Shown here in pieces: positions 7,529 to 16,949 of a DNA stretch of 48,247 nt. This DNA comes from Bacteroidota bacterium (GTDB lineage: Bacteria > Bacteroidota > Bacteroidia > Chitinophagales > Chitinophagaceae). Location: assembly GCA_947456625.1 (NCBI GenBank), contig CANGQJ010000017.1:1-48247 (forward strand), given 5' to 3'. The notes beneath the pieces are model-generated. The model saw only the letters and a program-made list of their open reading frames with translations. It did no database searches and was not told the origin of the DNA. Numbering within the stretch: the first letter of the stretch is position 1; the number at the start of each line of letters is the position of its first letter. The translations under genes and the position numbers were made by a program.

Positions 7529-8362
7529 ATGAAATCAGTTTTATTAAAAACAAGTGCCTTATGTTTATTGCTATTTGTATTAGCATGCAATGGTTTTCAA
7601 TATCAGCAAACAAATGATTTTTATAAAAATCAGTCCAAGCAACTCCTAAAAGATATTAAAGCACAACCCTTTGATATTAGTGATTCTTCCAATGGGATAT
7701 ATGCACCAAAATGGGTAGGTACCACCAATTTTGATTTACGCAAACCTAATTTTGTGATTATACATCACACTGCCCAAAATTCTTGCGATCAAACTTTAAG
7801 GACTTTTACTTTAGAAAGGACTAAAGTTAGTGCACATTATGTAATTTGTAAAGATGGAACAGTTCATCATATGCTAAATGATTATTACAGGGCTTGGCAT
7901 GGTGGCATTGCAAAGTGGGGGAATAATACCGATATTAATTCTAGCTCTATTGGCATTGAAATTGATAATAATGGTTTTGAGCCTTTTGAGCCAAAACAAA
8001 TTAGTAGTTTATTAAACTTGTTAGCTATTTTAAAAAATAAGTATAAAATACCAGCTACTAATTTTATTGGTCATGCCGATATTGCACCTACCAGAAAAAA
8101 CGATCCAAACATCAATTTTCCTTGGTCATTACTTGCACAACAAGGGTATGGAATTTGGTTTGAACCTAATTCAAATTATAATTTACAAAATAATATTTCA
8201 GTGCCTTATGCATTAGCTTTAATTGGTTATGATGTAAAGGATACTACTGCTGCTATACTTGCTTTTAAACGACATTTTAGACAAGACAGTACTGCTATTA
8301 TTAACGAATCAGATAAATCAGTAATGGCACAATTAATTAAAAATAAGTTGGATATTAAATAA
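7529..8362 (+). CDS. N-acetylmuramoyl-L-alanine amidase, lipoprotein (AmiD-like)
   Basis: 277-residue predicted lipoprotein. A short hydrophobic signal ends in the lipobox LVLAC with Cys20. The rest is an Amidase_2 domain (about residues 70-200) that would cleave the amide between muramic acid and the stem peptide. Zinc ligands are visible as His79 or His80 in VIIHHTAQ and His182 in GHADIAPTRKNDP, with the GIEIDNNG motif between. A C-terminal helical part (about 200-277) resembles the AmiD extension, and the total length matches E. coli AmiD. It is likely attached to a membrane and involved in murein turnover or anhydro-muropeptide recycling. It lies 36 bases after aguA. Confidence 0.87.
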   Translation: MKSVLLKTSALCLLLFVLACNGFQYQQTNDFYKNQSKQLLKDIKAQPFDISDSSNGIYAPKWVGTTNFDLRKPNFVIIHHTAQNSCDQTLRTFTLERTKVSAHYVICKDGTVHHMLNDYYRAWHGGIAKWGNNTDINSSSIGIEIDNNGFEPFEPKQISSLLNLLAILKNKYKIPATNFIGHADIAPTRKNDPNINFPWSLLAQQGYGIWFEPNSNYNLQNNISVPYALALIGYDVKDTTAAILAFKRHFRQDSTAIINESDKSVMAQLIKNKLDIK

Positions 8363-8408
8363 TTTGTTTACTAACAAATGTTAGCGTAAATTTATACAAA
8401 ATAATGGT

Positions 8409-9563
8409 ATGGATTTTAAACTAACCGAAGAGCAATTAATGATTCAAAATGCTGCTCGTGAATTTGCACAACAACAATGTTTACCTGGCGTTATTGACCG
8501 TGATGAAAACCAAATGGTACCTAAAGCTCAATTATTAAAATTGGCTGAACTTGGTTTTTTAGGAATGATGACTAGTACAAATTATGGGGGTGCAAGCATG
8601 GATACCATTAGTTATGTTTTAGCCATGGAAGAAATTAGTAAAGTGGATAGTAGCGTAAGTGTTGCTATGAGTGTAAACAATAGTTTAGTTTGTTGGGGAA
8701 TTGAACATTTTGGATCAGAAGATCAAAAGAGAAAATATTTATCACCACTTGCTAGTGGTGTAAAGAATGGTGAATTATATGTAGGTGCATTTTTATTAAG
8801 TGAACCGGAAGCTGGAAGTGATGCAACACATCAACATACCAGTGCGATTGATATGGGAAGTCATTATGTGATTAATGGTATTAAAAATTGGATAACCAAT
8901 GGATCTACTGCAAGTGTTTATTTAGTTATTGCACAAACCGATTATACCAAAGGACATAAAGGAATTAACGCATTTATTGTTGAAAAAAATACACCAGGGG
9001 TAACTGTAGGGGTTAAAGAAAACAAAATGGGTATTAGAGGAAGTGATACGCATGCCATTTCATTTACCGATGTTAAAGTCCCAAAAGAAAACAGAATAGG
9101 TGAGGAAGGTTTTGGTTTTAATTTTGCAATGAAAACGCTTAATGGTGGAAGAATTGGTATTGCAGCTCAAGCATTAGGTATTGCAAGTGGAGCTTATGAA
9201 TTAGCATTGGCGTATAGTAAAGAAAGAAAAACATTTGGCAAACCAATACATGAACATCAAGCGATTCAATTTAAATTAGCAGAGATGGCTACAAAAATTG
9301 AAACAGCACGTTTATTATGTTATAAAGCAGCTTGGGAAAAGGACAACCATTTGGATTATACCACTTCAGCTGCAATGGCAAAACTACATGCAAGTGATAC
9401 TGCAATGTGGGTCACAACCGAAGCTGTCCAAATACATGGTGGTTATGGTTTTGTAAAAGAATTTCATGTAGAGCGTTTAATGCGTGATGCCAAAATTACT
9501 CAAATATATGAGGGAACAAGTGAGATACAAAAACTGGTAATAGGCCGAAGCATTACAAGGTAA
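8409..9563 (+). CDS. acyl-CoA dehydrogenase, short-chain type
   Basis: 384-residue FAD-dependent acyl-CoA dehydrogenase that introduces a trans-2 double bond into acyl-CoA and passes electrons to ETF. Family motifs: SEPEAGSDA (about 136-145), the FAD-binding NGIKNWITNG segment, ERKTFGKPI, GGYGF and the C-terminal QIYEGTSEIQ, which carries the catalytic Glu of the short-chain and medium-chain type. Length is typical. It is probably butyryl- or short-chain-specific, but the chain length cannot be read reliably. A degenerate -7 box, TAAATTTA (8387-8394), lies 14 bases before the ATG. yggS follows after 28 bases. Confidence 0.92.
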   Translation: MDFKLTEEQLMIQNAAREFAQQQCLPGVIDRDENQMVPKAQLLKLAELGFLGMMTSTNYGGASMDTISYVLAMEEISKVDSSVSVAMSVNNSLVCWGIEHFGSEDQKRKYLSPLASGVKNGELYVGAFLLSEPEAGSDATHQHTSAIDMGSHYVINGIKNWITNGSTASVYLVIAQTDYTKGHKGINAFIVEKNTPGVTVGVKENKMGIRGSDTHAISFTDVKVPKENRIGEEGFGFNFAMKTLNGGRIGIAAQALGIASGAYELALAYSKERKTFGKPIHEHQAIQFKLAEMATKIETARLLCYKAAWEKDNHLDYTTSAAMAKLHASDTAMWVTTEAVQIHGGYGFVKEFHVERLMRDAKITQIYEGTSEIQKLVIGRSITR

Positions 9564-9579
9564 ATTATACAATTTGGCC

Positions 9580-9587
9580 TAATTTTG
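9580..9587 (+). promoter_or_regulatory. putative -7 box for the yggS-type gene
   Basis: TAATTTTG matches TAnnTTTG but ends only 4 bases before the ATG at 9592. If used, the transcript would be leaderless or nearly so. No -33 TTTG is seen about 20 bp upstream. Confidence 0.35.
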
Positions 9588-9591
9588 CCTT

Positions 9592-10266
9592 ATGTCAATT
9601 AATAAAGAACAGTACCTAACCATTCAGGAACATCTTGCACCACATAATGTTGAACTTATTGCAGTAAGTAAAACTAAACCTAACGAAGATATTCAAGCTT
9701 TATATGATTTAGGTCAACGTGCTTTTGGGGAAAACTATGTACAAGAGTTAGTTGATAAGGAAGCAAGTTTGCCTAAGGATATACAATGGCATTTTATTGG
9801 TCATTTACAATCTAATAAAGTAAAATACATTGCTTCATTTGTACATTTAATACATGGGGTAGATTCTGAAAAATTATTACAAGAAATTAATAAGCAAGCT
9901 GCTAAACACAACAAAATAATTGATTGCTTGCTGCAAGTTCATATTGCCACCGAGGAAACAAAATTTGGTTTTGATGGCCCAGATTTACATCATTTTTTAG
10001 TTAGTGGAAGGGTAGCATCGTATACGCATATTCGCATAAGAGGCCTAATGGGTATGGCTAGTTTTACAACAAATGAAACCCTTTTAACACAGGAATTTAC
10101 TACCTTAAAAACTTACTTTGATAATGCTAAAATGGCTTTTCCTAACGCACAATTTGATACTTTAAGTATGGGAATGAGTTCCGATTATAATTTAGCAATT
10201 GTACATGGAAGTAATATGGTACGTATTGGAAGTTTGTTATTTGGTGCTAGAAATTATAATAAATAA
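9592..10266 (+). CDS. YggS family PLP homeostasis protein
   Basis: 224-residue single-domain alanine-racemase-like barrel protein of the YggS/PROSC/PLPBP family, which binds PLP and helps keep free B6 and amino-acid pools balanced, without known enzyme activity. The PLP lysine is K27 in AVSKTKP. Other conserved pieces are FGENYVQEL, WHFIGHLQSNK and LSMGMSSDYNLAI. Length is normal. Transcription probably ends at the hairpin at 10297, which is shared with the convergent M20 gene. Confidence 0.93.
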   Translation: MSINKEQYLTIQEHLAPHNVELIAVSKTKPNEDIQALYDLGQRAFGENYVQELVDKEASLPKDIQWHFIGHLQSNKVKYIASFVHLIHGVDSEKLLQEINKQAAKHNKIIDCLLQVHIATEETKFGFDGPDLHHFLVSGRVASYTHIRIRGLMGMASFTTNETLLTQEFTTLKTYFDNAKMAFPNAQFDTLSMGMSSDYNLAIVHGSNMVRIGSLLFGARNYNK

Positions 10267-10296
10267 TTATTTATAAAATAATAAAACTTGTTTTAT

Positions 10297-10328
10297 AAAA
10301 AAGGAGCCTAAACCAAGGCTCCTTTTTT
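10297..10328. terminator. bidirectional terminator between yggS and M20 hydrolase genes
   Basis: AAAAAAGGAGCCT (10297-10309) pairs perfectly with AGGCTCCTTTTTT (10316-10328). The A run on one side and T run on the other allow it to work for both converging transcripts. Confidence 0.92.
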
Positions 10329-10371
10329 AAAGTTGTATTTTAGTGCTTATTTTTTGTATACAAAATAAATA

Positions 10372-11670
10372 CTATTTTGATTTTGAAACACCGTTGTCAA
10401 ATACCAATTGTGTAAATGCTTTTACTCCAATTATAAATCCAGACTCATCTAAATAAAAATCAGGCGTATGGTGCGGACCTGCTTTTTTAGGATCGGTTCC
10501 TTTTGGAAGTGCACCAACATTGAAAAAGAAACTTGGTGCTTTAGCTGCATAAAACGAAAAGTCCTCTGCACCAGTTACCCAAGTGGATTCTGATACATTT
10601 TCTTCACCGGCCGCTTTTATTAAAGAAGGTAAAGTTTTCTTCACCAAAGCTGGATCGTTATAAGTAACTAAAGTTTTTGTTTCAATATTTACATCGGCAG
10701 TAGCACCAGAGCTTTCTGCAATTGTTTTCACAGTATGCTTAATTCTTTCATGCACTTCTTCTTGCATTTTGCTATCAAGTGTTCTAATGGTGCCAGTCAT
10801 TTCGGCTGTTTCAGGAATAATATTAGAACGTACACCACCATTTATAGTTCCTACTGTAATAACCAAAGGAGCTTTAGTTAAATCCATTTGTCTACTTACA
10901 ATATGTTGTAACCCTTCAATAATTTGTGCCGAAGCAGCAATAGGATCCACGCCACCCCAAGGTTGTGAACCATGACTACCTTTTCCGTTAACTTTAATAG
11001 TAAACCAGTCGGAAGAAGCCATAAATGCGCCAGATTTATATTTAATAGTACCTACTGGAGTTTGAGACGAAATATGAATACCATATACCGCTTCTACTTT
11101 AGGATTGTCTAATGCACCTTCCTTGATCATTAATGGTGCACCGCCTTCCTCAGTTCCAGGCGTTCCTTCCTCAGCTGGTTGAAATAAAAATACTACAGTA
11201 CCAGGAACGTCCTTTTGTAAGTCGCTTAATACTTTAGCAGTTGCCATTAACATAGCTGTATGTGAATCATGTCCACATGCATGGCTTACACTTACTTTTT
11301 GACCATTGTATTCACTTGTAACTTTAGAAGCAAATGGAACAGGTGTTCGCTCAAATACTGGAAGCGCATCAATATCGGCACGTAATGCAATTACAGGGCC
11401 AGGTTTACCACCTTTTAAAACGGCTACAACACCAGTTTTTGCCACTGGATATCGCACTTCCACATTAGGCAAGGTTTTTAAAAATTCGGCAATGTATTTT
11501 CCAGTGTTCACCTCTCTGTTAGATAACTCAGGGAATTCATGAAAATGTCTTCTCCATTTTATTAAACTAGGCTCCACTTCGTTTATTAAAGTGTTATAGT
11601 TTTTAGGTAAATTTTGTGCTTCACTTGTAATAGAACTTACTACAAATAATGCAAGGAGTAATTTGCGCAT
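10372..11670 (-). CDS. secreted M20 family amidohydrolase
   Basis: 432-residue metallohydrolase with an N-terminal signal peptide (MRKLLLALFVVSS, cleavage probably after SEAQ). M20D-type motifs follow: LRADIDALPVFE, HACGHDSHTAML and PAEEG supply the metal ligands and catalytic Glu, and the dimerisation domain carries GSHGSQPWGGVDP. Relatives are hippurate hydrolases, N-acyl-L-amino-acid amidohydrolases and IAA-amino-acid hydrolases, so it likely removes an acyl group from a secreted or imported N-acyl amino acid in the periplasm. The exact substrate cannot be told. The mutase gene lies 42 bases upstream on the same strand, so cotranscription is possible. Confidence 0.9.
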   Translation of the reverse strand: MRKLLLALFVVSSITSEAQNLPKNYNTLINEVEPSLIKWRRHFHEFPELSNREVNTGKYIAEFLKTLPNVEVRYPVAKTGVVAVLKGGKPGPVIALRADIDALPVFERTPVPFASKVTSEYNGQKVSVSHACGHDSHTAMLMATAKVLSDLQKDVPGTVVFLFQPAEEGTPGTEEGGAPLMIKEGALDNPKVEAVYGIHISSQTPVGTIKYKSGAFMASSDWFTIKVNGKGSHGSQPWGGVDPIAASAQIIEGLQHIVSRQMDLTKAPLVITVGTINGGVRSNIIPETAEMTGTIRTLDSKMQEEVHERIKHTVKTIAESSGATADVNIETKTLVTYNDPALVKKTLPSLIKAAGEENVSESTWVTGAEDFSFYAAKAPSFFFNVGALPKGTDPKKAGPHHTPDFYLDESGFIIGVKAFTQLVFDNGVSKSK

Positions 11671-11712
11671 GTTTATTTTTGTTTTGTTTTTTATATTTAT
11701 TAATAGGATTTT

Positions 11713-13281
11713 TTATGCTTGGAATTCACCATAAACAGTTCTTAAGGTATCTGAAATTTCACCTAGTGTACATAAATTTTCTACAGCCGCTATTACCAAT
11801 GGCATTAAATTTTCGGTACCTTTGGCTGCATTTTTTATAGCAGCCAAGCAACTGTTCACTTTGTATTGATCTCTGATTGCTTTTATTGTATTAAGTTTTT
11901 CAATTTGTTCCTGTCTAATTTTTTCATCAATTTTTAAAATAGGAATAGCTGATGATGTATCTGATTTAAATTCATTTACACCTACAATAATTTTTTCTTT
12001 AGATTCAATCTTTTTTTGATAACTATAAGCACTGTTTGCAATTTTGTTTTGCATATATCCATTTTCAATGGCAACAACACTTCCCCCCATCTCATCTATT
12101 TCTTTTATTATTTTATTAGCTTCTAATTCAATTTGAGTGGTTAAATTTTCAATAAAAAAACTGCCTGCTAAAGGATCTACAGTTTCAGTGATGCCACTTT
12201 CATATGCAACTATTTGTTGTGTTCTTAATGCAATGCTTGCTGCTTCCTCGGTAGGTAGCCCTAGTGCTTCATCAAAACCGTTGGTGTGTAAGCTTTGTGT
12301 GCCGCCTAGCACTGCAGCTATTGTTTGTATTGTAACTCTACTTATATTATTATGTGGTTGTTGAGCAGTTAACGTAGCTCCGCCTGTTTGTGTATGAAAC
12401 CTTAGCATAAGTGCTTTGGGATCGGTAGCTCCAAAATCCCTCATAATATTTGCCCACATTTTTCGCGCTGCTCTGAACTTAGCTACTTCCTCAAATAAAT
12501 TATTATGAGCATTAAAGAAAAAGGAGAGACGCTTACCAAAAACATTAATATCCAATCCTTTTTCAATTGCAGCTTTCACATATGCTTTCCCATTGCTTAA
12601 TGTAAAAGCAATTTCTTGTACTGCGGTACTTCCTGCTTCTCTAATATGATATCCAGAAATACTTATACTATTCCATTTTGGAAGATTTGTTCCACACCAT
12701 TCAAATATATCCGTAATAATGCGCATGGAATATTTAGGAGGATAAATGTAGGTTCCTCTTGCAGCATATTCTTTTAAAATATCATTTTGTATGGTGCCGG
12801 ATAACTGTTTAATATCAATTCCTCTTTTCTTAGCAAGTGCAACATACAATGCTAATAAAATAAAACTTGTAGCATTAATGGTCATGGAAGTACTTATTTT
12901 ATCTAAAGGAATATCTTTAAATAATACTTCCATATCAGCTAGCGAACTTACCGAAACGCCCACTTTTCCAACTTCCCCCTCGGAAAGCATATGGTCGGGA
13001 TCATATCCAATTTGTGTTGGCAAATCAAAAGCAACACTTAGTCCCATCACACCTTGAGAAAGTAAAAAATGATAACGTTGATTACTTTGCTCGGCAGTTG
13101 AAAAACCTGCATATTGACGCATTGTCCAAAGCTTACCTAAATACATATCTGGTTGAACGCCTCTTGTGTATGGGAAATCACCTGGCATTAAATTCCCATC
13201 AAAATTTTGAGGCAAATCCTGTTGCGTATAAACTTTTTGAATGGGTATTCCGCTATCTGTCTTTTTCACATGTTCTTGCAT
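11713..13281 (-). CDS. methylmalonyl-CoA mutase-type large subunit, no B12 domain
   Basis: 522-residue catalytic TIM-barrel subunit of an adenosylcobalamin-dependent acyl-CoA mutase. It ends after the barrel and linker, so the roughly 130-residue cobalamin-binding domain of one-chain mutases is absent and must come from a separate small subunit. By alignment to the Propionibacterium enzyme from memory, the substrate-carboxylate residues appear kept: Tyr at about 57 (MRQYAGF, Y89 equivalent), Arg at about 175 ([10 protein letters not shown]207 equivalent) and His212 ([10 protein letters not shown]244 equivalent). Isobutyryl-CoA mutases have Phe and Gln at the first two. I therefore favour methylmalonyl-CoA/succinyl-CoA interconversion, though other two-subunit mutases remain possible. 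No small subunit or MeaB lies in the window. Confidence 0.85.
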   Translation of the reverse strand: MQEHVKKTDSGIPIQKVYTQQDLPQNFDGNLMPGDFPYTRGVQPDMYLGKLWTMRQYAGFSTAEQSNQRYHFLLSQGVMGLSVAFDLPTQIGYDPDHMLSEGEVGKVGVSVSSLADMEVLFKDIPLDKISTSMTINATSFILLALYVALAKKRGIDIKQLSGTIQNDILKEYAARGTYIYPPKYSMRIITDIFEWCGTNLPKWNSISISGYHIREAGSTAVQEIAFTLSNGKAYVKAAIEKGLDINVFGKRLSFFFNAHNNLFEEVAKFRAARKMWANIMRDFGATDPKALMLRFHTQTGGATLTAQQPHNNISRVTIQTIAAVLGGTQSLHTNGFDEALGLPTEEAASIALRTQQIVAYESGITETVDPLAGSFFIENLTTQIELEANKIIKEIDEMGGSVVAIENGYMQNKIANSAYSYQKKIESKEKIIVGVNEFKSDTSSAIPILKIDEKIRQEQIEKLNTIKAIRDQYKVNSCLAAIKNAAKGTENLMPLVIAAVENLCTLGEISDTLRTVYGEFQA

Positions 13282-13371
13282 ATTTAAATTTACGAAAAAA
13301 CACTATGTCCCGACCTAGTTATTATTCCTATTTTCGAAATTTTTGGGATATTAGATATGCTTTTCTTGTTG

Positions 13372-13379
13372 TAATTTTG
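13372..13379 (+). promoter_or_regulatory. putative -7 box for iscA-like gene
   Basis: TAATTTTG fits TAnnTTTG and ends 17 bases before the ATG. The nearest upstream TTTG (13342-13345) is 26 bp away, longer than the usual spacer. Confidence 0.5.
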
Positions 13380-13396
13380 TACAATAATTATATATC

Positions 13397-13747
13397 ATGG
13401 CATTAGATACTTTATTAAGCACGCCAGTAAGTTTTACAGCAAGTGCTGTGGAGGAATTAACAAGATTAATGGGCGAGCCTGGGTTTGATCAGCAACAAAA
13501 ATTACGTGTTGGTGTTAAAGGTGGAGGCTGTTCCGGTATGACCTATGTTCTTGGCTTTGATGTGCCAAAAGAAGGCGATATGCAATTCACTTTTGAGGGC
13601 ATTCCTTGCTGTATGGAGGCTGCACATCAAATATATTTATACGGAATGAATATTGACTGGCAAGGAGGTTTAAATAGCCGTGGGTTTACCTTTAATAACC
13701 CAAATGCATCTAGCACCTGCGGATGTGGTACCAGCTTCGCGGTATAA
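13397..13747 (+). CDS. HesB/IscA family iron-sulfur assembly protein
   Basis: 116-residue A-type carrier that holds or delivers Fe-S clusters. The three conserved cysteines are present: Cys45 in KGGGCSGMTY and Cys108 and Cys110 in the C-terminal STCGCGTSF. Length is normal for IscA/ErpA/SufA, and the class cannot be assigned with confidence. No other isc or suf genes are nearby. Possible clients in this window are the Fe-S enzymes SdaA and MqnE. The gene diverges from the mutase gene, with 115 bp between them. Confidence 0.93.
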   Translation: MALDTLLSTPVSFTASAVEELTRLMGEPGFDQQQKLRVGVKGGGCSGMTYVLGFDVPKEGDMQFTFEGIPCCMEAAHQIYLYGMNIDWQGGLNSRGFTFNNPNASSTCGCGTSFAV

Positions 13748-13772
13748 TTTTACTTTTACTTTAGCTTTTGCT

Positions 13773-13824
13773 TTTGGAATATTTTTTCCTCTGCTCTCGT
13801 TCGCATCGGAAAAAATATTCCAAA
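13773..13824. repeat. 17-bp perfect inverted repeat, 18-base loop
   Basis: Arm 13773-13789 (TTTGGAATATTTTTTCC) is the exact reverse complement of 13808-13824. The loop is relatively GC-rich. Neither side is followed by a T run, so it is not a classic terminator, and a separate normal terminator lies 22 bases further on. It may be a REP-like or small non-autonomous element. Confidence 0.85.
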
Positions 13825-13845
13825 GCAATAAAGGGATGAAGCAAT

Positions 13846-13879
13846 AAAAAAGGCCTCACGATATGGTGAGGCCTTTTTA
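13846..13879. terminator. bidirectional terminator between iscA-like gene and secDF
   Basis: AAAAAAGGCCTCAC (13846-13859) pairs with GTGAGGCC plus T run (13866-13878) around a 6-base loop. It can serve both converging genes. Confidence 0.92.
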
Positions 13880-13896
13880 TTATAAAACGTATGCGT

Positions 13897-16878
13897 TTAT
13901 TTCTTTTTGCTTTCTGAGCGTCCTAATGGTTTGTCTTTTGCAAAATCCACTAATACTGGAGCGGCAACAAAGATAGATGAGTAGGTACCAGTAATGATAC
14001 CAATTAACATTGCAAATGCAAATCCTCTTGTTACTTCACCACCAAATATGAACAAGATTAAGATTACTAAGAATACAGTTAATGAAGTCATTACTGTACG
14101 ACTTAATGTTTCGTTAATTGCTCGGTTAATAATGCTGGCGTTATCTGAACCTTTCATTAATTTAGAGTCTTCACGAATACGGTCATAAACAATTACCGTG
14201 TCATTCATAGAGAAACCAATAACGGTTAATACCGCAGCAATAAAGTGCTGGTCAATTTCTAATGGGAATGGTACTACTTTTCTTAAGAAACTAAATACAA
14301 TTAATGTTACAAATACGTCGTGTAACAAAGAGAAAATAGTACCTAAAGAATATCTCCAGTCACGGAAACGAATAAAGATGTACAAACAAATTGCAATTAA
14401 AGCAAATATGGTTGCTTTAGTGGCACCTGCTTTTAAGTCATCAGAGATAGTAGGTAATACGGTTTGAGAACTTTGCTTATAAGAAGTTTCAAATTCTTTA
14501 AAGCTAGTACCCGTTGGTAATTGTTTTGCTAAACCTTTGTAAAGTAAAGCTTCTACTTCCTGGTCAATATTATTTCCTTGCTCCTTAATTTTATAAGAAG
14601 TTGTGATGTTAATTTGATTTTTAGTGTCTACTGTTTTAATAATTGGTGCTTCACCAAATACTTTCTTTAAGTCGTCTCTAACCGACTCGATATTTACTGC
14701 GCTATTAAATTTAATGGTATAACTTCTTCCTCCTGCAAATTCAACACCTTGGTCAAATCCGTTAAAGAATGATGCAATACCCATTACTAAAACAATAGCA
14801 GATAAAACGTAAGCATACTTTCTGAATTCAATAAATTTGAATGAAGCATGTTTGAAGATAGATCTTGAAACTGCTGTAAAGTATTCAAAGTGTCTGTTTT
14901 TACTTGTATAAATATCTGTGATTAAACGAGAAACTAAGATTCCACAGAATAAGGATAATAATATACCAATAATTTGTGTTGTTGCAAATCCAAGTACTGG
15001 ACCTAAACCAAAGTAAGCTAAAATACATGCAGTTAAAAGGGTGGTAACGTGTGCATCCAATACTGGAGACATAGAACGTTTGTAACCATCGGTAACCGCC
15101 ATTTGATAGCTCTTGCCTTTTGTTAATTCCTCTTTAATTCTTTCAAATATAATTACGTTGGTGTCTACCGCCATACCAACTGTTAATACTAAACCGGCGA
15201 TACCAGGCGCAGTTAATGTAAATCCTAAAGCACTTAAAATACCAATGGTAAATAATAAGTTTAAGATTAATGCAATGTTTGCAACCCAACCACCAGTATT
15301 AAAGTATAATAACATTAAAGCAAAAATTACAAGAAAGGCAATGCCAAAAGACATTAATCCACCTTGAATAGAGGCTTTACCTAATGTTGGACCCACTTGT
15401 TGTTCTTGTACAATTTTAGCTGGAGCAGGTAATTTACCGCTCTCTAATATTTCAGCTAAATCCTGTGCAGTTTTTAAAGTGTAGTTGCCAGAAATAGAAG
15501 AATTACCTGTTATAATTGCTTCGTTAACATTTGGAGCAGAATAAACAATATTATCAAGTACAATTGCTAAAGGCTTGCCAACATTTTTAGATGTCATTTT
15601 AGCCCAAAGGGTAGTACCTACTTTATCCATATTCATTTTGATAGCTACTTTGCCGCGATCATCAAAATCTTGTGCTGCATTTGCAACGTGGTCACCCTCT
15701 AATTCAGCTTGACCATTGTCCAAAGTTTTAATTGCATAAAGTGGTAAAACCTCTTTTGCCTTTGCATCTTCGGTTTCCACTTTTCCATACATGAATACTA
15801 AGTTAGATGGGAATTTAGCTTTTACTTCTGGTAAAGCCAACCATGCATTTAATTTAGCAGAATCCTTTTTCAAAGTATAACCAATCTCTCCAGGGAAAAC
15901 ATATTGACCATTTTTTCCTTGGTAAGGTTGTGTGAATTGAACCAATTTTAATAATGGATTCTTATTTGGATTTAATTTAGACGTATCCAATTTAGCAGTT
16001 GCATTGCTGTCTTTTATTCCAGCTAAATTTGCTTCAATAGCTTTATCTGCTGCAGTGATTCCCGCTTGAATATCTTTATTTTCTAAAGTATATACTTCAA
16101 AAAACTGCAGGTTTGCTGTGGATTGTAAATAAGAACGTACACGCTCTTTATCACTAATACCAGCAAGTTCAATGCTAATAATTCCTTTTGTCGCATCAGG
16201 ATTAATATTAGGAGAAGCTAGTCCAAATTTGTCAATACGAGTTCTTAAAATTTTGTAAGTATTGTTAAATGCAATAGTAGATTGATCTCTTAAATAAGAA
16301 GCAACTACATCATCCGAAGCATCAAACTTTAATTTACCATTACTACGAGTTGCAAATAATGGGGCTAATTTTCCTGTTGGATTTACACGAGCATATTCTT
16401 CTCTAAATAAGGAGATTAAATCGGCACGGCTGTTTGCTTTTTTAGCTACTGCATTGTTTAAAGCAGTATTAAAAGCTGGGTCTTTGGTATAATTAGCAAG
16501 TGACTTGATTAAACCGTCAAGGCCTACTTCCATAGTCACACTCATACCGCCTTGTAAATCAAGACCTAACATTAATTCCTTTTCTTTAGCGTTAGCATAA
16601 GTAGTTAAACCAAAAGCTAATTTGGTATCTTTTGTACTGTCTAATAAATGTTTGTAATATGCTTTTTGTAAGTCACTTACACTGTCATTGTACAATAATT
16701 GCTCTTCCTTGTTAGCAGGGTATACTTGCTCCGCTTTAGGGAACTTTTTTACCCAAGACGTTGCTTTTGCATCCATAGCTTTTTCATGGCTACGAACGAA
16801 CCAGGTAAATGATAATTGATAAAGACAAATTAAAATAAGCGCAATCGCAAAAAAGCGCACTAATCCTTTGAGTTGCAT
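13897..16878 (-). CDS. secDF: fused protein translocase subunit SecDF
   Basis: 993-residue fusion of SecD and SecF, twelve membrane segments expected, which uses the proton gradient to pull proteins out of the SecYEG channel. The SecD half has an N-terminal membrane helix, a large periplasmic region and the conserved GLDLQGGMSV segment. The block of membrane helices includes VGMAVDTNVIIFERIKEEL, and the SecF half holds FNGFDQGVEFAGG and GFSMNDTVIVYDRIRED. Fused SecDF of about 1000 residues is usual in Bacteroidota. The partner YajC is encoded separately about 5 kb away. A -7 box (TATATTTG on the minus strand, 16908-16915) lies upstream. Confidence 0.97.
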   Translation of the reverse strand: MQLKGLVRFFAIALILICLYQLSFTWFVRSHEKAMDAKATSWVKKFPKAEQVYPANKEEQLLYNDSVSDLQKAYYKHLLDSTKDTKLAFGLTTYANAKEKELMLGLDLQGGMSVTMEVGLDGLIKSLANYTKDPAFNTALNNAVAKKANSRADLISLFREEYARVNPTGKLAPLFATRSNGKLKFDASDDVVASYLRDQSTIAFNNTYKILRTRIDKFGLASPNINPDATKGIISIELAGISDKERVRSYLQSTANLQFFEVYTLENKDIQAGITAADKAIEANLAGIKDSNATAKLDTSKLNPNKNPLLKLVQFTQPYQGKNGQYVFPGEIGYTLKKDSAKLNAWLALPEVKAKFPSNLVFMYGKVETEDAKAKEVLPLYAIKTLDNGQAELEGDHVANAAQDFDDRGKVAIKMNMDKVGTTLWAKMTSKNVGKPLAIVLDNIVYSAPNVNEAIITGNSSISGNYTLKTAQDLAEILESGKLPAPAKIVQEQQVGPTLGKASIQGGLMSFGIAFLVIFALMLLYFNTGGWVANIALILNLLFTIGILSALGFTLTAPGIAGLVLTVGMAVDTNVIIFERIKEELTKGKSYQMAVTDGYKRSMSPVLDAHVTTLLTACILAYFGLGPVLGFATTQIIGILLSLFCGILVSRLITDIYTSKNRHFEYFTAVSRSIFKHASFKFIEFRKYAYVLSAIVLVMGIASFFNGFDQGVEFAGGRSYTIKFNSAVNIESVRDDLKKVFGEAPIIKTVDTKNQINITTSYKIKEQGNNIDQEVEALLYKGLAKQLPTGTSFKEFETSYKQSSQTVLPTISDDLKAGATKATIFALIAICLYIFIRFRDWRYSLGTIFSLLHDVFVTLIVFSFLRKVVPFPLEIDQHFIAAVLTVIGFSMNDTVIVYDRIREDSKLMKGSDNASIINRAINETLSRTVMTSLTVFLVILILFIFGGEVTRGFAFAMLIGIITGTYSSIFVAAPVLVDFAKDKPLGRSESKKK

Positions 16879-16907
16879 AATAGTTTGGTTAACTGATTTT
16901 TAGTCGG

Positions 16908-16915
16908 CAAATATA
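16908..16915 (-). promoter_or_regulatory. putative -7 box for secDF
   Basis: On the minus strand this reads TATATTTG, a full match to TAnnTTTG, 29 bases before the secDF ATG. A possible -33 TTTG (16940-16943 on the minus strand) is 24 bp away, slightly long. Confidence 0.5.
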
Positions 16916-16949
16916 ATGGAAACGAGGGAAAAATTGGGCCAAAAAGGCA

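Noticed and set aside
11649..15400. Several open frames of 60-130 codons on the plus strand opposite the M20, mutase and secDF genes
   Set aside because: They are antisense shadows of well-recognised genes, with no family similarity or promoter of their own.
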